Assembly (NCBI GenBank): GCA_913776255.1
Contig: CAJYLV010000029.1
Coordinates: 1-64,000 of the forward strand
From: an uncultured Sphingomonas sp.
GTDB taxonomy: Bacteria > Pseudomonadota > Alphaproteobacteria > Sphingomonadales > Sphingomonadaceae
Direction of reading: 5' to 3'
Length of the DNA stretch: 64,000 bases
The notes under the pieces were generated by a model, which worked only from the letters and a program-made list of their open reading frames with translations, had not been told where the DNA came from and did no database searches. Made by a program: the position numbers and the translations under genes. Positions 1 through 6,995 of this stretch are shown here, in pieces; positions within the stretch are counted from its first letter, which is position 1; every line of letters begins with the position of its first letter.

Positions 1-21
1 GCGGCATTGCGCCGCCATCGA

Positions 22-52
22 CGCGTGCACCCGGCGGGGTGGCGCGTTTTTT
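22..52 (+). terminator. Hairpin plus T6 just upstream of rplM
   Basis: An interrupted hairpin (CGCG-tg-CACCC-ggcg-GGGTG-g-CGCG) is followed directly by TTTTTT, the layout of an intrinsic terminator on the plus strand. It ends about 35 bases before the rplM start. It most likely ends the gene to the left of the window. If the rplM transcript starts further upstream it could act as an attenuator, but nothing here shows that. Confidence 0.6.
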
Positions 53-86
53 CTCTTTCGACGCGAAATGAAGGTCACCAGGCACC

Positions 87-566
87 ATGAAGGCGCTGAT
101 GAAGACCACCAAGGCGGCCAAGCCGCACGAGGTGGAAAAGAAGTGGCACATCGTCGACGCCACCGACCTCGTGGTCGGTCGTGCGGCGGTGGTGATCGCC
201 AACGTGCTGCGCGGCAAGCACAAGACCAGCTTCACCCCGCACGTCGATTGCGGTGACAATGTCATCGTCATCAACGCGGACAAGGTGCGGTTCACCGGCA
301 ACAAGCTGACCGACAAGGTCTATTACAAGCACACCGGCTATGCCGGCGGCATCAAGGGCATCACGCCCGCCAAGGTGCTGGAGGGCAAGTTCCCCGAGCG
401 CGTGCTGGAAAAGGCCGTCGAGCGTATGATCCCGCGCGGTCCGCTGGGCCGTCAGCAGATGCGCAACCTGCGCATCTTCGCGGGTGCCGAGCATCCGCAT
501 GAAGCGCAGAACCCGGAAGTCCTCGATATCGCGGCGATGAGCCGCAAGAACAAGGTGGGCGCATAA
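87..566 (+). CDS. rplM: 50S ribosomal protein L13
   Basis: L13 of the large ribosomal subunit, 159 residues. The conserved stretches are all present: [10 protein letters not shown] near residue 27, [30 protein letters not shown], the [11 protein letters not shown] block and a C-terminal [11 protein letters not shown]. The bacterial protein is usually about 140-150 residues, so this one carries a few extra residues at the N terminus. A second in-frame ATG at 99 has GAAGG five bases upstream and could be the real start, giving 155 residues. The stop overlaps the rpsI start by one base, the usual L13-S9 pairing. Confidence 0.97.
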   Translation: MKALMKTTKAAKPHEVEKKWHIVDATDLVVGRAAVVIANVLRGKHKTSFTPHVDCGDNVIVINADKVRFTGNKLTDKVYYKHTGYAGGIKGITPAKVLEGKFPERVLEKAVERMIPRGPLGRQQMRNLRIFAGAEHPHEAQNPEVLDIAAMSRKNKVGA

Positions 567-1114
567 TGTCCGACAACCGCCAGTCCCTTTCCGATCTGGG
601 TGCGGCGCTCCAGCAGCAGCAGCAGACCGCGGTCGAGCAGGCCGACACCACCGCCGAGGCGTATCTGGCCGGCGACGTGCAGGAGCCGGTGCAGCGCGCC
701 CCGCTGCGTGCGCAGGAGATCGACAAGTATGGCCGCGCCTATGCGACCGGCCGTCGTAAGGACGCCGTCGCGCGCGTCTGGCTGAAGCCGGGCTCGGGCA
801 AGATCACGATCAACGGTCGCGATCAGGAAGTCTATTTTGCGCGTCCGACGCTGCGTCTCGTCATCAACCAGGTGTTCGGCATCACCGAGCGCGAAGGTCA
901 GTATGACGTGGTCTGCACGGTCAAGGGCGGTGGCCTGTCGGGTCAGGCCGGCGCGGTGAAGCACGGCATCAGCCAGGCGATCACCCGCTACGAGCCGGCG
1001 CTGCGTGCGCCCGTCAAGGCGGCAGGCTTCCTGACCCGCGATCCGCGCGTCGTCGAGCGTAAGAAGTACGGCCGCGCCAAGGCACGTCGTAGCTTCCAGT
1101 TCTCGAAGCGGTAA
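566..1114 (+). CDS. rpsI: 30S ribosomal protein S9
   Basis: S9 of the small ribosomal subunit, 182 residues. The S9 core begins near residue 55 with [19 protein letters not shown] and ends with the C-terminal [16 protein letters not shown], whose last residues reach the P-site tRNA in known ribosomes. E. coli S9 is about 130 residues, so roughly 50 residues, glutamine-rich and acidic, are added at the N terminus; such extensions are common in sphingomonads. The start overlaps the rplM stop (TAATG), implying translational coupling, and a clear terminator follows. Confidence 0.97.
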   Translation: MSDNRQSLSDLGAALQQQQQTAVEQADTTAEAYLAGDVQEPVQRAPLRAQEIDKYGRAYATGRRKDAVARVWLKPGSGKITINGRDQEVYFARPTLRLVINQVFGITEREGQYDVVCTVKGGGLSGQAGAVKHGISQAITRYEPALRAPVKAAGFLTRDPRVVERKKYGRAKARRSFQFSKR

Positions 1115-1170
1115 CGACGGAACCGTTCCGGGGCGCCTTGGCGATCCGGTGCGGCACTGGTTGCATGAAG

Positions 1171-1198
1171 GAGCGGTCCGGCGACGGGCCGCTCTTTT
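1171..1198 (+). terminator. Intrinsic terminator after rplM-rpsI
   Basis: GAGCGGTCC (1171-1179) pairs with GGGCCGCTC (1186-1194) through one G-T wobble around a six-base loop, followed by TTTT. It lies 57 bases after the rpsI stop. The convergent PEP-CTERM gene stops at 1203, so the hairpin may also serve the minus strand, although the T run there is weak. Confidence 0.8.
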
Positions 1199-1202
1199 CG
1201 TG

Positions 1203-2063
1203 TCAGTTGCGGGCCTCAGCCGGCAGGAGGCCTCGTCGTCGACGCGGCGTCAAGCCGACGATCGCAAAGCCGGTCAGCAACGTCATCCACGTCGCAGGCT
1301 CGGGCACGGCGCCCGGACCGATACCGGGGCTCAGCCTGATCCGGAACTTCGTGGCATAGTCGGGGTCGACCGCCGCATAGGCCGGATCGATCCGGACCGT
1401 CCCGGTGATCGCCGCGTCCGACCGGACGAAGCGGTTCGTGATCGGGCCGGGGAAGCCGAAGCAGCACGGGCCGTCCGGCGACGCGAGTGCCGAAGTGACG
1501 AGCAGGAAGGCGACGACATCGCCGGCATGGACGAGGCTGCCGCCGACCGCACCGGTCAACCGTGTCGGTGGCGGAAAGGCTGTGCTGCCGTCGAGTGCCG
1601 CGGTGTAGGTCACGTCATAAGGACTGTCGAGATTCACGGCCGATGCGTTGACGCGGTAGAACCCGCCCGCTGTGCTCCCGCCGGTCATCGTGAAGTCAAA
1701 CAACAGGCTGAAGGTTGTGGCATCCGCCGGTCCGTCGACGATCGCGTAGAACGACAGGAACGCCGCGGCCTCCGCGCCCGAGTAGCGCGTCATGCCGGTG
1801 ACGGGGTCGATATCGAACGGAATGCCTTGAGCGTGGCTGACCATTTCGACGCGGTTTTCGTCGAAGCCGATGCGGGTGCTGCTGCCGGCGGAGGCGTAAC
1901 TGCCCGGCGACGTCGTGATGAACCTACCGTCGCCCAACGGGGTGCCGATCAGCGAGGCGCCCGCACTATAGGGCGGTACATCCGCGGCCACGGCCGGACC
2001 GGCGATCAGCGCCGCGCCAGCGGCGAGTATCCGGCGGATCGTGCGGCCATGCTGCAACGCCAT
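1203..2063 (-). CDS. PEP-CTERM sorting domain protein, secreted, function unknown
   Basis: A 286-residue exported protein. The start at 2063 is chosen because GGGAG lies about nine bases upstream and the product then opens with a normal signal peptide (MALQHGRTIRRILAAGAALIAG...AVAA). The open frame reaches further upstream, but without such features. The C terminus has VPEPATWMTLLTGFAIVGL followed by RRRR: the PEP motif, membrane helix and basic tail recognised by exosortase-type sorting. The middle part is Gly/Ser/Thr-rich and beta-like, with a CC pair (GPCCFG), and matches no family I recognise. PEP-CTERM proteins are usually surface or exopolysaccharide associated. No exosortase gene is in the window. 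Confidence 0.8.
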   Translation of the reverse strand: MALQHGRTIRRILAAGAALIAGPAVAADVPPYSAGASLIGTPLGDGRFITTSPGSYASAGSSTRIGFDENRVEMVSHAQGIPFDIDPVTGMTRYSGAEAAAFLSFYAIVDGPADATTFSLLFDFTMTGGSTAGGFYRVNASAVNLDSPYDVTYTAALDGSTAFPPPTRLTGAVGGSLVHAGDVVAFLLVTSALASPDGPCCFGFPGPITNRFVRSDAAITGTVRIDPAYAAVDPDYATKFRIRLSPGIGPGAVPEPATWMTLLTGFAIVGLTPRRRRGLLPAEARN

Positions 2064-2329
2064 GCCCTTAGCTCCCAACGAGATTCCGTTTGGAACGAAT
2101 GCCTTGATAGCAAGGCAGTCAGCATAGCCGATTGCGTGGCGCGGACAAGGTCGCACGGTGCAGGTGAGGAAACGGCGGAGGGGGGCCGCGATGCCCCCGT
2201 CTCCCCACGCAATTATGGCGGCGGCAAGCAGGACGCCACGGCAGGGATTACGTCGGGAGCGCGGACCGGCGGGCCGATTCAAAACGCCGACGACGGCGCA
2301 CCGTCACGAGCCGTGGCGGCTACCCGGCG

Positions 2330-2650
2330 TTACTGGCCCGCGCTCGCCAGGAATGTCCGCAGCCGGTCGGCCATGTCCTGCAGCGTCACTTGCCCGATGT
2401 CGTCCGCACCCCCGTCCGAGGTGCGCAGCAGGTCGGCGATCGCCAGCTGGATCTGCGTGATATGGTCGATGCGCTGGAGGCTGGCCATGTGCCGGCGCAG
2501 CGTCGCACCGTCGCTGCCCAGGTCGTAGGCGAGGTCGGCCAGCATGCTCGATGCGAGCACCAGCTCGGCGGCGAGCGCCTGCGCGAGCGGGCGCGGCACG
2601 CCGCCGGCCGACACCCCCTCGACAGGGCGCGTCGCCGTGGCGGCGGTCAT
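2330..2650 (-). CDS. Small helical protein at the end of the chemotaxis operon, unknown function
   Basis: A 106-residue protein whose ATG overlaps the stop of the CheB-like gene (ATGA at 2647-2650), so it is probably translationally coupled and part of the che operon. No family is recognised. It is predicted mostly helical: LAQALAAELVLASSMLADLAYDL, then HMASLQRIDHITQIQLAIADLLR, then LQDMADRLRTFL. The LQ-x-x-D-x-x-x-Q arrangement in the second helix resembles helical segments in phosphotransfer or CheZ-like proteins; that comparison is my inference only. There is no signal peptide or membrane helix. As the last gene of the operon it is a candidate accessory of the degenerate CheB. Confidence 0.75.
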   Translation of the reverse strand: MTAATATRPVEGVSAGGVPRPLAQALAAELVLASSMLADLAYDLGSDGATLRRHMASLQRIDHITQIQLAIADLLRTSDGGADDIGQVTLQDMADRLRTFLASAGQ

Positions 2651-3651
2651 TTCGAGCACATCTTCATGACGCCCGCGACCAGCGCGTCGCTGGCGACCGG
2701 CTGCGAGACCATCCCGCGCGTCAGCGTATAGCCGCCGCCGCTCTCCGCCGGCGCGAAGGCATAGCCGCCCGCCGCGTTGAGCGCGCGCAGGCCGCCCGCG
2801 CCGTCCTCGTTGCCGTCGAGCAGCAGCACCCCGACCGCATTGGCCGCCGCCGCCTTCGCCGCGGAGGCGAACAGCAGCGAGATCGACGGGCGTTCGCCCG
2901 CGACCGGATCCTTGGGGAGCAAACGCAGGGTGCCGTTCGGCCAGCTGTCGATAACCAGATGCGCGTCGCCATGCGGGGCGAGATAGATCGTGCCCTGTTC
3001 TGGCTTCATCCCGTCGCTGGCGACCACCACCTTGGCCGCGCATTGCTCGGCGAGCTTCTCGGCCATGCTCTCAACCATCCCCGGCCCGAGATGCTGGACG
3101 ACCACGGTCGGCGGGCAATTGGCGGGGAAGCCGGCGAACAGGTCGAAGATCGACTTGGTGTTCGACGCGTCGCCGCCGACCAGCAGCAGGCGACCGTTCC
3201 AGTCGATCGGCGGGTGCTTGGCGGACTTCGGCGCGCTCTTGGGCTTCAGATCGGCCTTCTTGGCGGCCTTCAGCCGCTTGGCCAGCTTGGCGATGATCGC
3301 GTCCAGCTCGGCGGGCGCCGCGACGCGCGGCTTGGGGAAACAGTCGATCGCGCCGAGCCGCAGCGCCTCGATCGATTCCGCGGCGCCGTCCTGCGTCCGG
3401 GTCGAGAACATGATGACCGGCATCGGCTTGGTGTCCATGATCTCGGCCAGGTAATCGAGGCCGCTCATTCCCGGCATCTCGACGTCGAGCGTCATCACGT
3501 CGGGGCGGGTGCTCTCCACCAGCCCGCGCGCTTCCGCCGCGCCATCGGCCATGCCGACCACTTCCACGCCCGGGATCCGCTCGAGGGCGCCCGAGATCAG
3601 CGCGCGCATGGTCAACGAGTCGTCGACCACCAATACTTTCGTTCCAGCCAT
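2647..3651 (-). CDS. CheB-like response regulator, catalytic serine replaced
   Basis: 334 residues laid out like the methylesterase CheB: a receiver domain (residues 1-120, acidic pair D10/D11, phospho-acceptor D56, later T84 and K107), a lysine-rich linker (about 122-146), and a CheB C-terminal domain. Aligned with the authentic CheB at 5116-6141, the active-site GASTGG becomes GGDASN, so the nucleophilic serine is an aspartate (D161). The catalytic His (QH187) and Asp (NEDG) remain. Esterase activity is therefore doubtful, while phosphorylation should be possible. The gene lies after cheW and overlaps the small gene that follows. It may act as a phosphate sink or a receptor-binding regulator. 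Confidence 0.85.
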   Translation of the reverse strand: MAGTKVLVVDDSLTMRALISGALERIPGVEVVGMADGAAEARGLVESTRPDVMTLDVEMPGMSGLDYLAEIMDTKPMPVIMFSTRTQDGAAESIEALRLGAIDCFPKPRVAAPAELDAIIAKLAKRLKAAKKADLKPKSAPKSAKHPPIDWNGRLLLVGGDASNTKSIFDLFAGFPANCPPTVVVQHLGPGMVESMAEKLAEQCAAKVVVASDGMKPEQGTIYLAPHGDAHLVIDSWPNGTLRLLPKDPVAGERPSISLLFASAAKAAAANAVGVLLLDGNEDGAGGLRALNAAGGYAFAPAESGGGYTLTRGMVSQPVASDALVAGVMKMCSK

Positions 3652-3688
3652 GACCCCGTCCTACTCTACGCGCGTTAACTAATTGTGT

Positions 3689-4129
3689 TCAGGCGGCATC
3701 CGCCATCGCGGCGCGCTCGACCAGCCGCTCCAGCGCCAGCACGAGGATCAGCCGCTGGTCGATGGTCGCCAGCCCGTCGAGGAACTGCTGCGCCGCCGAA
3801 TCACCCATGTCGGGCAGCGGCTGCATGTCCTCGGTCTGAACGGTGACGATGTCGTTGACCGCATCGACGATGATGCCCTGCAGCTGCTCGCCGATCCGCA
3901 CGACGATGATGACGTGCCGCGCGGTCGGGTCGGTCATGCCCCAGCCGAGCCGGTGGCGCAGGTCGAGCACCGGCAGCACCACGCCGCGCAGGTTGACGAC
4001 GCCGCGCACATGGCTCGGCACGTTCGGCAGCGGGGTGGCCGGCGACCAGGCGCGGATCTCGCGGATCGCCATGATGTCGACGCCCAGATACTGGTCGCCG
4101 AGCTGGAAGGTGATGAGCTGACGGGACAT
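3689..4129 (-). CDS. cheW: Chemotaxis scaffold protein CheW
   Basis: CheW couples receptors to the CheA kinase in the cytoplasmic signalling array. The 146-residue product is one complete CheW fold: it opens MSRQLITFQLGDQYLGVDI, followed by IREIRAW and the family hallmark VRGVVNLRGVVLPVLDLR, with a late IIVDAVNDIV segment. The start at 4129 has AAGGA nine bases upstream and gives the usual CheW N terminus. An earlier ATG at 4150, overlapping the cheY stop, would add seven residues. It sits in the che operon between cheY and the CheB-like gene. Confidence 0.95.
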   Translation of the reverse strand: MSRQLITFQLGDQYLGVDIMAIREIRAWSPATPLPNVPSHVRGVVNLRGVVLPVLDLRHRLGWGMTDPTARHVIIVVRIGEQLQGIIVDAVNDIVTVQTEDMQPLPDMGDSAAQQFLDGLATIDQRLILVLALERLVERAAMADAA

Positions 4130-4149
4130 GGGGTTGGTTCCTTGTATCA

Positions 4150-4524
4150 TCAGTGCAGGACGCGGCGGATCGCCGCGGCGAGCTTTTCGGGATGGAAGGG
4201 CTTGACGATCCAGCCGGTCGCCCCGGCCTGACGCGCGCGCTGCTTCTTCTCGTCGGAGCTTTCGGTGGTCAGCACCAGGATCGGCAGCGTGCGGCGGCCG
4301 TCGGCGCGGACGTTCTCGATCAGCCCGAAGCCGTCCATGCGCGGCATGTTGATGTCGGTGATGAGCAGGTCGGGCTCATCCTCCTCGTCGAAGCTGGCGA
4401 GCGTCTCCAGCGCATGGACGCCGTCCTCGGCCTCGACGACGTGATAGCCGAGGTCGGTCAGCGCGGCGCGCAGCAGCATTCTCATGCTCGGCGAGTCGTC
4501 CACGGTCATGATCGTCTTGGTCAC
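4150..4524 (-). CDS. cheY: Chemotaxis response regulator CheY
   Basis: A stand-alone 124-residue receiver that takes phosphate from CheA and acts on the flagellar motor or as a phosphate sink. The catalytic set is complete: acidic pair D9/D10 (TVDDSPSMR), acceptor D57 (LLITDINMPRMDG), Thr in LVLTTES, and Lys in IVKPF. There is no output domain. It lies between cheD and cheW. No cheZ phosphatase is recognisable in the operon, as is common in alphaproteobacteria. Confidence 0.95.
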   Translation of the reverse strand: MTKTIMTVDDSPSMRMLLRAALTDLGYHVVEAEDGVHALETLASFDEEDEPDLLITDINMPRMDGFGLIENVRADGRRTLPILVLTTESSDEKKQRARQAGATGWIVKPFHPEKLAAAIRRVLH

Positions 4525-4558
4525 GGATACTGGCTCCTGGGCAGAATTCGGTTCGAAA

Positions 4559-5119
4559 TCAGAAGAACTCGACGTCGCCGAGCGACGCGGGCGGCGGCGG
4601 CGGGGCGACCGGGCGGACGCGGACCACCGGTGCCGGGATCGACTGTTCGGTCACGACGCGACACCGGGCGAGACCGACGGCGGGGCGAAATTCGACGCGC
4701 CGCGCGCCATTGCCGCCGACGTCCTCGCCGACCAGCGGGATGCGCTCGTCGCGCAGGAAACGTCGTGCGAACGCGATGTTGTCACCGCCGATGTCGCGAA
4801 AGCCGGTGCGCATCGTCGCGCCGCCGAAGATCCGCGCCTTGAGCCGCGAGCGTGCCCCGCCCATCGCCAGCATCGCGTTGATGAGGACTTCCATCGCATA
4901 GACGCCGTAGCGCTGCATCGAGGCGGGATCGGAGGCATGTCCCTCCGCTAACAGATAGTGGTTAATACCTCCTACCTTGGCGATCGGATCGTAGAAACAG
5001 GCCGCAATGCAGCTGCCGAGCACCGTGGTGAGCACCACGTCGGTCTCGTCGCTGACACGGGTTTCCCCCTGTGCGACGGTGATGCGGCGAAAGCCGTCGC
5101 GGAGCGCGAGGCCCGTCAT
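4559..5119 (-). CDS. cheD: Chemoreceptor glutamine deamidase CheD
   Basis: CheD deamidates glutamines in chemoreceptor methylation helices. The 186-residue product has the expected Cys-His-Thr site: LGSCIAAC with the nucleophile Cys, GGINHYLL with the His, and RIFGGATM with the Thr. The C-terminal 30 residues form a Pro/Val-rich tail (APVVRVRPVAPPPPPASLGDVEFF) longer than in most family members. The start at 5119 makes an ATGA overlap with cheB; an ATG at 5128 would add three residues. No cheC is seen nearby. Confidence 0.93.
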   Translation of the reverse strand: MTGLALRDGFRRITVAQGETRVSDETDVVLTTVLGSCIAACFYDPIAKVGGINHYLLAEGHASDPASMQRYGVYAMEVLINAMLAMGGARSRLKARIFGGATMRTGFRDIGGDNIAFARRFLRDERIPLVGEDVGGNGARRVEFRPAVGLARCRVVTEQSIPAPVVRVRPVAPPPPPASLGDVEFF

Positions 5120-6141
5120 GCACGGCACTCCTGCAGCAAGCGCGCGGCGATCCGGCGCAGCGGCATCTGCTGGACGACCGCACCGATGCGATGCGCGACC
5201 GCCGGCATCCCGTAGACGACGCTCGACGCCTCGTCCTGCCCGATCGTCACCGAGCCGGCGTGGCGCATCGCCAGCATCCCCTCGGCACCGTCGGCGCCCA
5301 TGCCGGTCAGGATCGCGCCGACCGCGTCACCGCCCGCGACGCGTGCGACCGAGTGGAACAGCACGTCGACGGACGGCTGGTGCCCGCTCGCCTTCGGACC
5401 GGCGAGCAACCGGCAATAGCGGCGCGTGGCGGGGCCGGCGATCTCGAGATGCTGGTCGCCACCGGGCGCCAGATAGACCTTGCCGGGGCGCAGCACTGCG
5501 CCGGCGCGCGCTTCCTCGACGCTCGGCTTGCACAGCCGGTCGAGCCGCGCGGCGAAGCTGGCGGTGAAGCTGGGCGGCATATGCTGCACGATCACCGTCG
5601 GCGGGCAGTTGGCCGGGAAGCCGGACAGCAGTTCGATCAGCGCCTCGACGCCGCCGGTCGATGCGCCGACCGCGATCATCGCCTGGTCGCGCGGCGTGTA
5701 ATCGGCCTGTGGCGCCGGTTCGAGCGCGCGTGGCGCGGCAGCGATGCTGCGCCCGCGCGAGCCGGAGGCGGCGCGGACCAGGGCGGGCAGCCGGATCGCC
5801 TCGTCCGGACGGCGCAGCGCCAGCTTGTCGAAACATTCGAACGCGCCCAGTTCGAGCGCGGCGATGCTGGCGTCCGCGCCCTCCGAGGTCAGCGTCGACA
5901 GCATCACGACCGGCGTGGGGCGCAAGCGCATCAGCCGCTCGAGGAAATCGAGGCCGTTCATGCCCGGCATCTCGATGTCGAGCGTGACGACGTCGGGATC
6001 GAGTTCCTTGATCCGCGCGCGCGCCTCCTCCGCGCTCGACGCGGTGCCGACGACCTGGATGTTGGGGTCGGAGGCGAGCGTGCGCTGGATCAGCGCCTGC
6101 ATGGTCAGCGAGTCGTCGACGACGAGGGTGCGGACGCTCAT
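5116..6141 (-). CDS. cheB: Chemotaxis glutamate methylesterase CheB
   Basis: CheB removes methyl groups from chemoreceptors and is activated by phosphorylation from CheA. The 341-residue product has a receiver domain (D9/D10, acceptor D55, Lys in CFDK) and a methylesterase domain with the full triad region: VGASTGG (Ser), VQHMPPSFT (His) and LTGMGADG (Asp). The true start at 6141 overlaps the cheR stop (ATGA); a much longer open reading in the same frame runs back through cheR but is not coding. It pairs with cheR and is the functional counterpart of the altered CheB at 2647-3651. Confidence 0.96.
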   Translation of the reverse strand: MSVRTLVVDDSLTMQALIQRTLASDPNIQVVGTASSAEEARARIKELDPDVVTLDIEMPGMNGLDFLERLMRLRPTPVVMLSTLTSEGADASIAALELGAFECFDKLALRRPDEAIRLPALVRAASGSRGRSIAAAPRALEPAPQADYTPRDQAMIAVGASTGGVEALIELLSGFPANCPPTVIVQHMPPSFTASFAARLDRLCKPSVEEARAGAVLRPGKVYLAPGGDQHLEIAGPATRRYCRLLAGPKASGHQPSVDVLFHSVARVAGGDAVGAILTGMGADGAEGMLAMRHAGSVTIGQDEASSVVYGMPAVAHRIGAVVQQMPLRRIAARLLQECRA

Positions 6142-6995
6142 GCGCGCACCTTCAGATAGGCGGTGCGCCCCACGCAGTCGAAGCGGGTCGCAACCTCGGG
6201 CGACAGCCGCTCCGAATGGCCGATGTACAGCATCCCCCCGGTCTCCAGATGATCGGCCAGCCGTGACTGCAGCTTGGCCTTCGTTGGTTCGTCGAAATAG
6301 ATCATGACGTTGCGACAGCAGATCGCGTCGAACTTGCCCTTCATCGGCCACGGGCCGAGCAGGTTGAGCGGGCGGAATGAGATCGCGTCGCGCAGCGCCG
6401 GATCGATCACCAGCCGGTCGCTGACCCAGGTCGCGCGCAGCTTGGGCGGCACGGTGCGCAGCGTGTCGGCCGAGTAGCGGCCGGCGCGCGCGGTCTCCAG
6501 CACGCTGGGCGACACATCGGTGGCGAGCAGGCGCAGATCGCCCTTGAGCAGCCGCTGCGCCGCCGACCGGTCGTGGCCGAGCGCCGCCATCAGCCAGGTA
6601 TAGGGTTCCTCGCCGCTCGAACAGGCCGCCGACCACAGCCGCACCCGCCCGCCGTTGGCGAGCCGCTGCGCCAGCGTCGGCCACATCCGTTCGACGAAAT
6701 CCTCGAAATGATGCGCCTCGCGGAAGAAGCTGGTGTGGTTGGTGGTCAGCGCATCCAGCATCCGGTTGCGCTCGTCCTCGTCCTCCTCGATCACCTTCAG
6801 ATAGGCCGAGACGCTGGTCAGCCCGCAGGCGCGCACGCGCGGCGCGACCCGGCCGTAGACCAGCTGCGACTTGCCCTCCGGCAACAGGATGCCGAGCGTG
6901 TCGTAGACGATCCGCGCGATCTTTTGGTGATCGGCGGGCGAGAAGTCGAACTCCCGCTTCGCCGACGAGATCGGGAGGGCGAGCGCGACGGTCAC
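6138..6995 (-). CDS. cheR: Chemotaxis protein methyltransferase CheR
   Basis: CheR methylates glutamates of chemoreceptors using S-adenosylmethionine. The 285-residue product has the helical N-terminal CheR domain, the TTNHTSFFRE segment, the SAM-binding WSAACSSGEEPYTW motif, DLRLLATDVS, and CRNVMIYFD, all diagnostic. The start overlaps the cheA stop by ATGA and the stop overlaps cheB by ATGA, so cheA, cheR, cheB and cheD are read as a tightly coupled block. No TPR extension is present. Confidence 0.96.
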   Translation of the reverse strand: MTVALALPISSAKREFDFSPADHQKIARIVYDTLGILLPEGKSQLVYGRVAPRVRACGLTSVSAYLKVIEEDEDERNRMLDALTTNHTSFFREAHHFEDFVERMWPTLAQRLANGGRVRLWSAACSSGEEPYTWLMAALGHDRSAAQRLLKGDLRLLATDVSPSVLETARAGRYSADTLRTVPPKLRATWVSDRLVIDPALRDAISFRPLNLLGPWPMKGKFDAICCRNVMIYFDEPTKAKLQSRLADHLETGGMLYIGHSERLSPEVATRFDCVGRTAYLKVRA

